Below, piece by piece: positions 1 through 10,360 of a stretch of 64,000 nucleotides of DNA (position 1 is its first letter; each line of letters begins with the position of its first letter). The position numbers and the translations under genes were made by a program. A model generated the notes under the pieces. That model did no database searches and was not told the origin of the DNA. It was given only the letters and a program-made list of their open reading frames with translations. The stretch is from Chamaelirium japonicum. Lineage: Eukaryota; Streptophyta; Magnoliopsida; Liliales; Melanthiaceae. The stretch spans positions 64,624,755-64,688,754 of the forward strand of contig OX393551.1 in the NCBI GenBank assembly GCA_947650365.1, written 5' to 3'.

Positions 1-733
1 GGGCTACGTCCACGGGCACGATGAGCCGAAGCTCGGGTTTCACTAGCAATGATGGAAAGACATCATGGATTACACCCAACACCTTGTCTTCTCCTCCTTG
101 CTTGAAACCCCCACTTCCTTAGGATTCAAAGAACCCTAGAAATCCCTCTTTTCAACTAGAAGAGGATCTCAAGAACCATCTCCACAAATGGAGGGAAAGG
201 AAAGATTTGATCTTACCCTTTTCTTTTCTTCGGCTGCAACAACAAATGCTCCTTTGCTCTCAAGGTTTTTCTCTCCAAGAGAAAACCCCTCTTTTGTGCT
301 CTCCCCCAATTTCACTCAAGCCCCAAAATGCTCTCTCTATGGCCCCCAAGGACCCATAGGATGATTAAATCCAGCAGATGAAGCAAGTGGACCGTTGGAT
401 TAAGAGATTGATCCAACAACTCCAAACATAAAACTGAAATCTGCACTTAGAAACATAGTGCAGAAAGTAATCACAGGGCTGACTTCAGATCGCTGTATCT
501 TCCTCAATACTCATCAGAATTCAGCGATTCCGGATCCGTTGGAAAGCTTGACATGTCCTCTACAACTTCTATGTAGATACCTAAGCCAAACTCCAACTCC
601 ATCAACTGCTACAGATGCTCAAAGATCAGTCCCTGCAGAGCCGGTTCCACGCAGTGGCCGGTTGCAAGAATGATCCGAGAACAAATGCGATGCCGAACTT
701 GGGTCTTGTCCTTATGGGGATGGATACCCAACA
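1..733 (-). repeat. 3' LTR of Tork-like Copia, truncated by window edge
   Basis: Window position 1 aligns to 4949 of the other LTR and both copies end in GGATACCCAACA, which reads TGTTGGGTATCC on the coding strand, the expected LTR start. The differences seen are single substitutions such as caacaaat/caacgaat and gctgtatc/gctatatc. It contains short open frames that are only LTR sequence. Confidence 0.93.
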
Positions 734-745
734 AACTCCCCCTCC
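734..745 (-). other. Polypurine tract of Tork-like Copia
   Basis: The minus strand reads GGAGGGGGAGTT immediately before the TGTTGGG start of the 3' LTR. Position and composition fit the plus-strand primer of an LTR retrotransposon. Confidence 0.85.
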
Positions 746-784
746 AGACCCATGAGGAGGGATCTCTATGTCTCGTTTCCTCGG

Positions 785-3700
785 CTAACAAAGAGAAGTC
801 ACCAAACCCGCCACACGAGTGCAAACTTCGTGCTTCTCCTTGGGTAGTGACTTCGTCATTACATCCGATCCATTATCATCGGTATGTATCTTCTCAACTT
901 GTAATTTCTTTTGTTCCACCACATCATGGATCCAACGATACCGCAAGTCGATGTGCTTGGTCCTTGAGTGAAAACTCGAGTTCTTAATCAAATGTATTGC
1001 ACTTTGGCTATCACAATACAGAACATACGGCTCTTGCTTGTGACCAAGTTCATGTAGAAATATTTTCATCCACAATAGCTCTTTGCCAGCTTCCGTCGCC
1101 GCTATGAACTCGGCCTCGGTTGTCGACAATGCCACGCACTTTTGCAACTTTGATTTCCAAGCAACTGCTCCTCCTGCAAATGTCATCAAGTACCCCGATG
1201 TGGACTTTCGTGTGTCAACATCTCCCGCCATATCGGCATCCGTGTAGTCTTGTAACAATGGCTCTCCATGGCCAAAGCACAAGCACGCTTTCGAAGAGCC
1301 CCTGAGATACCGTAAGATCCACTTCACGGCCAACCAATGTTCTTGACCCGGATTCGAGAGGAACCGACTCACAACTCCGACCGAATATGCTAGGTCGGGC
1401 CTTGTGCAAACCATTGCATACATCAAAGAGCCGACCGCCGATGCATAAGGAATTGTCTTCATGTTATTCTTCTCTTTCTCACTTGTAGGACTTTGCTTGG
1501 AGTTAAGCTTGAAGTGACTACCAAGTGGAGTATCAACCGGCTTTGCCTTATCCATATGGAATCTCTCAAGTACCTTCTCAATGTACCGCTCTTGAGATAG
1601 CCAAATTTTGCCTTCCTTCCGATTTTGGGATATTCTCATGCCGAGAATTTGCTTTGCCGATCCCAAGTCTTTCATAGCAAAGGACTTGCCAAGCTCCTTC
1701 TTCAAACTTGCAATTTTACTAGCATCCTTTCCAACGACTAACATATCGTCAACGTAGAGTAAAAGAATGATAAAATCGCCACTATCAAACCTTTTCATGA
1801 AGACGCAATGATCCGATGTCGTCCTCGTGTAGCCTTGCTCGATCATAAATGTATCAAACTTCTTGTACCATTGGCGTGGAGCTTGCTTTAGGCCGTACAA
1901 GCTCTTCCTCAACTTACACACAAGATGTTCCTTGCCTTTGACTTTGCACCCTTCCGGTTGCTCCATGTAGATTTCTTCCTCCAAGTCACCATGGAGAAAG
2001 ACCGTCTTCACATCTAGTTGCTCAATCTCCAAATTCATGATTGCCGCAATGCTTAGAACAACCCGGATTGAAGACATCTTTACTACCGGAGAATAAATTT
2101 CTTCAAAGTCAATTCCCTTCTTTTGCCCGAAGCCCTTCACAACCAACCGTGCCTTGTACCTTGGATGTGAGCAATTTTCTTCGGTCTTCAACTTGTACAC
2201 CCACTTATTCTTGAGTGCTATTTTACCCTTTGGCAAAACCACCAAGTCATATGTGTGGTTCTCATGTAGGGATTTGAACTCCTCCTTCATGGCTTTTAAC
2301 CACTCACTCTTGTGCTCATGTGTTAAGGCCTCTTGGTAGCTTTCCGGTTCTCCCCCGTCGGTGAGTAACACATACTCATTTAAAGAATACCTTCTTGAAG
2401 GTTGATGCTCTCTAGTGGACCTCCTAACTCGAGGCTCAACATGTGGCCCTTGCTCCATATGGTCTTCTTGTTCACCATCACTAGTAGGCTCTTGTTCATC
2501 AACTGCATCATTAGAAGTAGTTTGTTCATCTCTATCATCATCATTATGAACCATGGGTAAAGGCTCCAACCCCATGTCCATAAGATCATCAACAAAAGCT
2601 TCTTGTTTTTCACCATTCTCAAAGTCTTCAATAGTTTGATCTTCAAGAAAAATGACATCCCGACTTCTAATCACTTTCTTGTTGACCGGATCCCAAAACC
2701 TGTAGCCAAACTCTTCATGTGCATAGCCGATGAAGATGCATTGCCGCCCCTTGTCGTCAAGCTTTGACCTCTTATCTTTGGGAATGTGCACAAAACACCT
2801 ACAACCAAACACCTTCAAGTGCTTATAGAAAACATCATTCTCCGACCAAACCTTGTTCGGAACATCCCCGTTCAATGGAGCCGAAGGAGATAGATTGATC
2901 AAATCAACCGCCGTCCTCATTGCCTCACCCCAAAAGGATCTTGGCAACTTGGAATATCTGAGCATGCACCGGATCCTTTCCACGATGGTTCTATTCATTC
3001 TCTCGGCAACACCATTTTCTTGAGGCGTCTTGGGAACCGTCTTCTCATGCTTGATCCCTTGCTCGGTACAATACCTATCAAAGGGACCCAAATATTCTCC
3101 GCCGTTATCGGTGTGAATGCACTTTAACTTTCTTCCGATCTCTCTTTCAACCATTGCTTGAAAGTGCTTGAAGATATCCAACACTTGATCCTTGGACTTC
3201 AATGCAAATGCCCAAACCTTCCGGGAGTGATCATCTACAAATGTCACAAAATAAAGTGCACCTCCAAGTGTTCTAACCTTCATAGGGCCACAAAGGTCAG
3301 AATAAACTACATCCAAAACATTAGACTTTCTAGAATGAGGAGTTCTCTTGAAGGAGATTCTATGTTGCTTACCCGTTAGGCAATCATCACAAGTGTCAAG
3401 AGATGTACCTCCAATGCCGGGTAGAAGCTCCTTTCTTGCAAGGATTTGCATCCCCTTTTCACTCATGTGACCGAGCCTCTTGTGCCATAGCTCGGTGGAT
3501 GTCTTCTTCTCTACCGCATTCACCTCCATCTTGCATAGGCTTGCTTGCGTGGTATAGAGAGAACTATCTTTCTTCCCTTTTGCTACAATCAATGAACCCT
3601 TTGTGAGCTTCCATTGTCCGCCACCAAAATGGTTGATATAGCCTTCGTCATCAAGCTTGCCGGTGGAGATCAAGTTGAGGCGGATGTCCGGAACATGCCT

Positions 3701-4747
3701 CACATCTTTGAGTACCAACTTGCACCCAAGGTTAGTCTTCAAGCACACATCTCCCTTTCCGACGATCTTGCACATACCTTCATTTCCCATCCTAACATGG
3801 CCAAAATCACCGGATGTGTAGGATGCAAAGAAATCCGCTCGTGGAGTTACATGGAATGATGCACCCGAATCAACAAGCCAACAAGTGTTGTCACATACTA
3901 GACCAACAAAGTTGTCATCAGACACAATAATGATATCATTATCCGATGAAGTTACATTTGCGGACTTCTCCTCTTTCTTCTCTTCATCATGGTTCTTCTT
4001 TTGCTCTCTTTTGAATTGGCGACATTCTCTCTTCATGTGGCCCTCCTTGCCACAATGGTAGCATTTAATGCCCTTCCTTGACTTTGATCTCCCCTTTGAT
4101 CCATCTCGATGGTAAGGCTTCCTACTCTTGTTTCTCCCCCGTTTTTCCATAACAAGTGCTTCCGAGTGCGAATTTCCCGAAGATCTTCTTCTTGTCTCTT
4201 CATTCAACAAGCTACCGATCACTTGACTCATAGTGACAATCCCATCCGGAGCCGAGTTGCTAAGCGACACCACAAGCGTCTCCCAACTATCCGGCAACGA
4301 GCTAAGTAGCAATAGTGCTTGCAACTCGTCATCAAGCACCATCTTCATAGAGAAAAGTTGATTCACCACACTTTGCATCTCATTCAAATGTTCGGCTATG
4401 GAGCACCCCTCCTTGTACTTCAAGTTCACTAGCTTCCGGATCAAAAATGCTTTGTTTCCGGCCGTCTTTCTTTCATAAAGACTCTCTAATTTCTTCCAAA
4501 GAGCATGTGCGGACGTCTCGGTGGATACATGATGGAACACGGTATCATCCAACCATTGTCGAATGAAGCCCACGGCTTTACGATCTAGCTTTTTCCAATC
4601 AACATCATTTGTACCCTCCGGCTTTGCTTCGTCGCCTTCAACCGGCCCATAGAGATCCTTGCAATACAAGAGGTCTTCCATCTTTGCCTTCCATATCATC
4701 CAATTATTCCCATTTAAGCTCACCATCCGACTCACACTGGCCTCCAT
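785..4747 (-). CDS. Copia gag-pol polyprotein, intact open frame (1320 aa)
   Basis: This single uninterrupted frame encodes all enzymes for copy-and-paste transposition. In order: a UBN2-type gag (about residues 10-190); a CX2CX4HX4C zinc knuckle near residue 230 (CYHCGKEGHMKREC); an aspartic protease with DSGA near 293; a gag-pre-integrase segment with WHKRLGHM near 420; an integrase core with DVVYSDLCGP near 480, HTDNGGEY near 544 and NGVAERMNR near 575; a reverse transcriptase with LDVKTVFLHGD near 915 and YVDD near 1000; and RNase H with DADMAGD near 1168 and STTEAEF near 1210. The start follows the PBS by about 45 bp. Length is typical for plant Copia. All visible catalytic residues are present, so the element may still be active; activity itself is inference. 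Confidence 0.95.
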   Translation of the reverse strand: MEASVSRMVSLNGNNWMIWKAKMEDLLYCKDLYGPVEGDEAKPEGTNDVDWKKLDRKAVGFIRQWLDDTVFHHVSTETSAHALWKKLESLYERKTAGNKAFLIRKLVNLKYKEGCSIAEHLNEMQSVVNQLFSMKMVLDDELQALLLLSSLPDSWETLVVSLSNSAPDGIVTMSQVIGSLLNEETRRRSSGNSHSEALVMEKRGRNKSRKPYHRDGSKGRSKSRKGIKCYHCGKEGHMKRECRQFKREQKKNHDEEKKEEKSANVTSSDNDIIIVSDDNFVGLVCDNTCWLVDSGASFHVTPRADFFASYTSGDFGHVRMGNEGMCKIVGKGDVCLKTNLGCKLVLKDVRHVPDIRLNLISTGKLDDEGYINHFGGGQWKLTKGSLIVAKGKKDSSLYTTQASLCKMEVNAVEKKTSTELWHKRLGHMSEKGMQILARKELLPGIGGTSLDTCDDCLTGKQHRISFKRTPHSRKSNVLDVVYSDLCGPMKVRTLGGALYFVTFVDDHSRKVWAFALKSKDQVLDIFKHFQAMVEREIGRKLKCIHTDNGGEYLGPFDRYCTEQGIKHEKTVPKTPQENGVAERMNRTIVERIRCMLRYSKLPRSFWGEAMRTAVDLINLSPSAPLNGDVPNKVWSENDVFYKHLKVFGCRCFVHIPKDKRSKLDDKGRQCIFIGYAHEEFGYRFWDPVNKKVIRSRDVIFLEDQTIEDFENGEKQEAFVDDLMDMGLEPLPMVHNDDDRDEQTTSNDAVDEQEPTSDGEQEDHMEQGPHVEPRVRRSTREHQPSRRYSLNEYVLLTDGGEPESYQEALTHEHKSEWLKAMKEEFKSLHENHTYDLVVLPKGKIALKNKWVYKLKTEENCSHPRYKARLVVKGFGQKKGIDFEEIYSPVVKMSSIRVVLSIAAIMNLEIEQLDVKTVFLHGDLEEEIYMEQPEGCKVKGKEHLVCKLRKSLYGLKQAPRQWYKKFDTFMIEQGYTRTTSDHCVFMKRFDSGDFIILLLYVDDMLVVGKDASKIASLKKELGKSFAMKDLGSAKQILGMRISQNRKEGKIWLSQERYIEKVLERFHMDKAKPVDTPLGSHFKLNSKQSPTSEKEKNNMKTIPYASAVGSLMYAMVCTRPDLAYSVGVVSRFLSNPGQEHWLAVKWILRYLRGSSKACLCFGHGEPLLQDYTDADMAGDVDTRKSTSGYLMTFAGGAVAWKSKLQKCVALSTTEAEFIAATEAGKELLWMKIFLHELGHKQEPYVLYCDSQSAIHLIKNSSFHSRTKHIDLRYRWIHDVVEQKKLQVEKIHTDDNGSDVMTKSLPKEKHEVCTRVAGLVTSLC

Positions 4748-4792
4748 TTCTCACACAAGACTTTCGTCGAACACCTTGTAGGCGAAACCTTA

Positions 4793-4804
4793 GCTCTGAT
4801 ACCA
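4793..4804 (-). other. Primer binding site, initiator tRNA-Met type
   Basis: The minus strand reads TGGTATCAGAGC, the standard plant initiator-methionine tRNA complement, two bases after the 5' LTR end. It fixes orientation and the LTR boundary. Confidence 0.93.
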
Positions 4805-4806
4805 CT

Positions 4807-5681
4807 TGATGGGAAAAGTCCTTGATCTTCCCTCTTTGTGTGGAAATGAAACAAACACCTTGTATGCTAGTGTGAGCACAAGAAAGAAACACAAACCAAG
4901 CAAGCACAAAAAGAGAGACACACGGATTTATGTGGTTCACCCCAAATTGGGCTACGTCCACGGGCACGATGAGCCGAAGCTCGGGTTTCACTAGCAATGA
5001 TGGAAAGACATCATGGATTACACCCAACACCTTGTCTTCTCCTCCTTGCTTGAAACCCCCACTTCCTTAGGATTCAAAGAACCCTAGAAATCCCTCTTTT
5101 CAACTAGAAGAGGATCTCAAGAACCATCTCCACAAATGGAGGGAAAGGAAAGATTTGATCTTACCCTTTTCTTTTCTTCGGCTGCAACAACGAATGCTCC
5201 TTTGCTCTCAAGGTTTTTCTCTTCAAGAGAAAACCCCTCTTTTGTGCTCTCCCCCAATTTCACTCAAGCCCCAAAATGCTCTCTCTATGGCCCCCAAGGA
5301 CCCATAGGATGATTAAATCCAGCAGATGAAGCAAGTGGACCGTTGGATTAAGAGATTGATCCAACGACTCCAAACATAAAACTGAAATCTGCACTTAGAA
5401 ACAGAGTGCAGAAAGTAATCACAGGGCTGACTTCAGATCGCTATATCTTCCTCAATACTCATCAGAATTCAGCGATTCCGGATCCGTTGGAAAGCTTGAC
5501 ATGTCCTCTACAACTTCTATGTAGACACCTAAGCCAAACTCTAACTCCATCAACTGCTACAGATGCTCAAAGATCAGTCCCTACAGAGCCGGTTCCACGC
5601 AGTGGCCGGTTGCAAGAATGATCCGAGAACAAATGCGATGCCGAACTTGGGTCTTGTCCTTATGGGGATGGATACCCAACA
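4807..5681 (-). repeat. 5' LTR of Tork-like Copia (875 bp)
   Basis: The copy starts TGATGGG and ends CCCAACA on the plus strand, so it is TG...CA bounded in either orientation. It lies 627 bp downstream of the MYB stop codon, in the same orientation as the MYB gene. Confidence 0.93.
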
Positions 5682-6308
5682 CAACTAGTTTCGACTTCAA
5701 GTGTTACATCAATGCCTTTTCGAAAAGAGAAGAGCACAATGGGTATATTTAGAGAGACCACCCCGCTCCTCTTACCGATGTGGGACAAATCACTCAATAT
5801 CTATATATAGCAAACCGTAAAGCCAACACCAACTTCGAAACCCATTGATATAGAAGCTAAGAAATCGATGATCATTGGCACAGTCACTAATCACATGCCC
5901 CCCTCAAAACCGATTGTGAGAAAGAGAAAACGAGGGATATATGAAGACGCGGATCTTCCACCCATAATTGATGTAGGACTATCCGCTCAACGGTCACAAT
6001 TGAGGGATTCATTGCACTCCCTTTCACCATTTTGAAATGGCAGAGGTGGAAGCATATGTGTAGCTAGCTAGTGTAACATGAATTCTACTAGGAGACATCT
6101 CATTAGTTCATCAAACAAAACAAAGTTCACTGCATTGATGTTCATAGTAACTTGAAGAAAAGGGGCCAAAGGACAAAAGACTTGGAACAAAAAGCTTAAT
6201 TCCACATTTCTTCCATCTCCTGCCTCTCTCTCTCTCTCTCTCTCTCTTACTTCTCTCTTTGTTTTTTTTCCCCTACCATCCTGTACATTAGGTTGCTGAA
6301 TCCCTCTA
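5682..6308. other. Intergenic DNA between Copia 5' LTR and MYB 3' end
   Basis: No gene is seen. The part nearest the MYB stop should be its 3' untranslated region on the minus strand and holds a short (CT)n run near 6228-6247. I found no convincing AATAAA on the minus strand. Confidence 0.5.
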
Positions 6309-7837
6309 CTATGTTTGTCCAACACCAAGGAAATCAATGAAGGGCAAGCTGATCTTCTCCCTCTCACCCCCATGGTAGGAGATGCTGGTCTTGTGGTCTG
6401 CCACTGATTCAGCTGTGGAGGCCTCAGAATTAGAATCGGAGTAACCAGGCTGATCAAAACCAGTGACCGGCACCATGGAGGTACCATGATGGAACCCACC
6501 ACCAGAATCACCAAACCTCCCATGGCCTCCATTCCTTGCAGCCACCAGCTTCTCATCAGAGCCTGCCCCAAAGAACAAACAAAGCAAAACCACCCATCAG
6601 AAAACATTGGGACATCCACAAGGAAAGATGGACTGAAAAAAAAAGTCATCAAAAGTTCCAGACCTTGATGATAAACAAAGGAAAGAGAGAGAAAAAGACA
6701 CCTTTTAGCAAAGGGCCAAGGAGAGAGAGAGAGAGAGGAAAACCAGCATTCAATAACAAGACTGAGAGAAGAAATCATTCAGTGAACAGCTTATAAAATA
6801 TAAATCATAACATACCAAAGAGGGGATCAAAGGACAGTGGGTGATGGGATGGGTTGTAACTGGTGAGGAAGCCATGGATGGCCCCTGGTGCTGTGCACTT
6901 TGATGTGGTGGTGGTGATGGTGGACTCCCCACTACATGCATTGTGGCTGCGTCTCATCTCCACCCTGCTGTGGAGGGCCGGAGAGGAGGGGGAGCTCCCC
7001 CTCCTGCAGCCACTGGACTGCTCCCTCAGCCTCCGGGCCATGATCACGTGCCAGTGGTTCTTCACAGCATTGTCTGTCCTCCCGGGGAACAGCCTGGCAA
7101 TCAGTGCCCATTTGTTCCCATAGTGCCGGTGGGCTGCCAGGAGCTTCTCCTCCTCCTCCTCACCGAAGGACGTCCTGTTGATCCTCGGGTCCAGCTGGTT
7201 GAACCACCTCAGCCTGCAGCTCTTCCCTGCTCCACCACAAAGGAAGAGAAAGAAACCATGAGGACCCATCAGTAGAAAAACACTTGAAATCCCATGACAC
7301 AGCATCAAAGATCCTGTCTTTCCCCAATGCAACGGCATGGAAACAGAAATCCCTTTGTGGGTTTGATTCAGCTTTACATTGGGTTTTCAAAATACAATCA
7401 AGGGGGAAAAGATTTGAAGCTAAAATCGATTGATCCGTTGGGTGTAATGGCTGAATACCTGATCTCCCTTCCAGCTTCTCAGCAAGTATGTTCCAGTTGA
7501 GGGGGCCGTATTGGGAGACAAGCTCCTTGAGCTTGACATCCTCAGCTGGCCTCCAATGGCCCCTGGCACAGAGCTTGGCCGGCCCATTCTCATGATCCTT
7601 GCCGTACTCTTCCACACCCTTCCCATCCTTTTCAGCTTTATGACACCCGTGTCCCACCTTAGAACCCGGGAAGCCCCAATCTTGCTGCTGCTGCTCCTCC
7701 ACCGGGGAACCCATCTCATTCCTTCTGCAATCTCCCTCCCCGGAGGGGGGAGAGCCCGGAGCGACGGGAAATGGCGGCGGTGGAAGGGCGAAGATCCACA
7801 GCTGATCAGCTGTGGATCTCAGCTGCTGAGAGGCCAT
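6309..7837 (-). CDS. MYB105/117-like: R2R3-MYB transcription factor, MYB105/MYB117 (LOF) subgroup 21; three exons
   Basis: Coding exons on the minus strand are 7837-7459, 7226-6816 and 6562-6309, joined by GT-AG introns of 232 and 253 bp; phases fit and give 347 codons. R2 (about residues 91-140) has W95, W115, W134; R3 (141-190) has F147 in place of the first Trp, then W166 and W185, as is usual in plants. Intron 1 splits the GRSG-KSCR junction at the usual R2R3 position. [21 protein letters not shown] and [15 protein letters not shown], plus a C-terminal FIDFLGVG (about 337-344), match the MYB105/MYB117 group, nuclear DNA-binding regulators of organ boundaries and meristems in Arabidopsis. 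Met42 (7714) is an alternative start. Expression and target genes cannot be read from sequence. Confidence 0.93.
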
Positions 7838-7890
7838 TTTTTCTCAGAAACCCAGATGATATAAACGGGCAAACAACAGAGGAGTGAGAG

Positions 7891-7896
<6 letters not shown>

Positions 7897-7974
<78 letters not shown>
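7897..7974. repeat. (TC)39 microsatellite in MYB leader region
   Basis: A pure TC run (GA on the gene strand) lies 60 bp upstream of the MYB start codon, so it is probably in the 5' untranslated region or core promoter. GA-rich leaders are common in plant regulatory genes and can bind BPC/GAGA factors; that role is inference. Frames through it give Arg-Glu or Ser-Leu repeats and are not genes. Confidence 0.9.
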
Positions 7975-7976
<2 letters not shown>

Positions 7977-8203
7977 GTACCTGAAAAGAAATGCAAGATT
8001 GCAAGAAACCCCAATGATTCAGAAGAAAGATCACAGAAGGTAGTGAAAGAAATCCCCACTGAGTGTTCTATTTTGAAAGAGGAGTACCTCTATCTTGGGT
8101 CTTGGTTCATTGAATTAACCAGGCAGAGCATTCACGCAGAACGGGACGAAGAGGGACGATGGAGGACCGAAAAACTGTTCATGAACAGTCTCTCTCTCTA
8201 AAA

Positions 8204-8206
<3 letters not shown>

Positions 8207-8248
<42 letters not shown>
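8207..8248. repeat. (CT)21 microsatellite upstream of MYB
   Basis: A second pure CT run, about 370 bp upstream of the MYB start. Just before it lies the perfect palindrome CTGTTCATGAACAG (about 8175-8188). Confidence 0.85.
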
Positions 8249-8249
<1 letters not shown>

Positions 8250-8253
<4 letters not shown>

Positions 8254-8680
8254 GAGACTGATCTTTTTGTGCCTGCGGGTACCTTACACGCAGCACAAGG
8301 TGAAATGGGAAGCGCTCGTGTGGGGTGGGAGTCCTCCCCCATTCCTATAGTCCCCTGCTCTTGTCCCTCTCCATCTTGACAATACCACCAGAACTATATT
8401 TGTCTCTATTTGCACCAACCTCCCTCGCCTTTTTAATACAAGAGAGAGAACCCATACAAATAAAAATATGAGGGACTATGTATGAGGCCTAGTTAATAAC
8501 AATTCATTTATTATAGGGGGTCCTGACAAAACTACATTCACGGCCCAAAGTTTAATGGTAATAAATCCAACAACTAGTAAAATGACTCATATGCCATTTC
8601 ATTAATTATCTAGTTAAATTGGCTTCACAACACGACAAAAACGCTTCAAAAAATTTAAAATATTTTCTTTTGTTGTGAAA
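8250..8680. other. Probable MYB promoter region, no gene
   Basis: No coding sequence. An AT-rich tract on the minus strand near 8430-8442 (TATTAAAAA) could serve as a TATA-like element for the MYB gene, but its distance from the start codon (about 600 bp) would need a long leader or a leader intron. Confidence 0.3.
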
Positions 8681-8990
8681 TCCTAACCCTAACCTAAATA
8701 GTGAACCATAACCCTAAATCTAACTATAGTCCTACTTTTGAACCTAAATAGTAAATCCTAATCATAACCCTAATTTTATACCCCTATAAACCAAATCTAA
8801 ATCACTGTAGCAGTCCAAAATCACCGTATCATTCCGAAATCACTGCAGCAAATCGAAATACTGTAGCAAACAGAAATCACTATAGCATACCAGAATCATT
8901 GTAGCAATATTTTTTGAAAAATCTTGCTATTTTAAAAAACTGCTACAGTGAACCACTATAGCAAAGAATAACAATTGCAACAGTGATTTG
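8680..8990. repeat. Degenerate CCCTAA-like run followed by CACTGTAGCA minisatellite
   Basis: 8685-8790 carries scattered CCCTAA-type words (telomere-like but degenerate). 8795-8915 holds about six copies of an 18-20 bp unit around AAATCACTGTAGCA. 8935-8990 has the same words inverted (CTGCTACAGTGA), so the block can fold back. No gene. Confidence 0.7.
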
Positions 8991-9383
8991 TGTCATAACA
9001 TCTGTATTCTACAGGATTTGGTGTTGGTGAGCATCTCAATGACATATTTGGCAGTTTAAATAAAAAATAGTTGAAAGTGATCTCTTATGCGGACAAAACG
9101 GTGTACAGGACTCGCTCTCAATGCAAATCCATCTCATGGACTTCTTGTACACCAATAGTTAGGTGGACTTAATGTAAACCAATGCCATTATATGGGACCT
9201 ACACCTAATTACTCATAAAAATAATGAGTAAATTATACTTTACCAATCAAAATCATTTAACCCCCATATTGTTAATAAACTATGCTTTACCCCTTTCAAT
9301 TAAGTTTTATTATATAGAAATTACAAAAGGATGGAATTTAGTAGTTGACAAAAGAGGGTATTGCTCTACGGGGTCCCGTAAGC

Positions 9384-9583
9384 TGAACTCGAGTTCACCA
9401 TTCAAATGGTGAACTCGAATGGAAAAACCGCTATATGTCCTGAGAAAATCAACAATTGCGGTTGGAGGTATTTACATATATACATATGAGGGTATATATA
9501 AATATATATACCCCCACCGTAATTATTGACTTTCTTAGGATACATGGTCGCTTCTTCATTCGAGTTCACCATTTGAATGGTGA
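9384..9583. repeat. Imperfect foldback element (MITE-like)
   Basis: The left arm (9396-9475) and the inverted right arm (9500-9583) match over about 75 bp with scattered mismatches around an AT-rich loop. Both outer ends carry the palindrome CACCATTCAAATGGTG or its near-copy. No clear target duplication was found. Confidence 0.6.
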
Positions 9584-9710
9584 TCTTAATTTAACAAAAT
9601 CATTTCCCTTGTTCTACCATTTAAACCTACAGAGATTTACTCAATAAAGTTTATATTGCTCTCTTCAATTAAGTTTTGATTAAATGGGGGGGGGGGGGTT
9701 TAAAGGCAAA

Positions 9711-10022
9711 TAGGGATGGCAACAGTGCAGTTTTGGGCAAAACTGAAACCGCACCGTAACACCGAACCGCCACATCGAAATCGCACCGCGACGATTTACC
9801 ATTATGTAAAATCGAAACCGAACCATGTGGTGCGGTGCACCACGGTTTATCATTATAAAGGCCTAAACGGTGCGGTTTTGGTCAAAACCAAAACCGCACC
9901 GCTACACCGAAACCAAAACCGCACCACATCGTGATGGTTTTATATTTTGGCAAACCAAAACTGCACCATGCAGTGCGGTTTACTACTGTTTTCGGTGTTA
10001 AACCACACCGCTGCCATCCCTA
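9711..10022. mobile_element. hAT-type MITE, family A (TAGGGATGGCA termini), 312 bp
   Basis: Termini TAGGGATGGC and GCCATCCCTA are inverted repeats, flanked by a perfect 8-bp target duplication AAGGCAAA (9703-9710 and 10023-10030). Eight-base duplications and this terminal motif are characteristic of hAT elements. The interior is rich in GGTGCGGTTTTGG words and has no transposase, so it is non-autonomous. A shorter relative is at 29927-30126. Confidence 0.85.
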
Positions 10023-10360
10023 AAGGCAAAGTTTACCCTAAAAATTACAAAATAGAGGTTAAAATGGCATATTAGTCTTTTCATCCTGAGAGAATATGTT
10101 AGCTATCGGCAAATTTAACTACCACATAGTAGTCTCCTCATTCCACACATTTTATTTATTTTTGGGACCAAAATAACCTTCTCATCTCTCACACCTCCCC
10201 ACCCCCATGTTGCCCATGCAGGTCGACTAGCACTCGCCACCACTGTCGATCCCATGCAAACCATCACCGGTGGGAAGGAAAGGGAGATGATTCTTTGCTG
10301 GCGAGGGGCTGCACAAGAATGATGATACCCCTGTGGTAGGGGGAACAAGTGATGGGGGAC

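Larger units (their letters stand above)
1..5681 (-). mobile_element. Ty1/Copia LTR retrotransposon, Tork/Tnt1-like, nearly complete
   Basis: Two near-identical LTRs flank one long gag-pol frame on the minus strand, with a primer binding site (PBS) next to the 5' LTR and a polypurine tract (PPT) next to the 3' LTR. The window start removes the first 142 bp (plus-strand left) of the 3' LTR, so the target duplication cannot be checked; the right flank is CAACT. Over the 733 bp that can be aligned there are no gaps and I count about eight substitutions, so the insertion is recent. Domain order gag-protease-integrase-RT-RNase H defines Copia. Close resemblance of the protease-to-integrase region to tobacco Tnt1 suggests the Tork lineage; that assignment is from memory of the family. 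Confidence 0.95.

Noticed and set aside
6068..6778. 236-codon minus-strand frame
   Set aside because: It overlaps MYB exon 3 and intron 2 in another frame. The MYB reading is supported by domain homology and splice phases.
8685..8790. Telomere-like CCCTAA words
   Set aside because: Short, degenerate and interrupted; not a telomere or a clean interstitial telomeric array.
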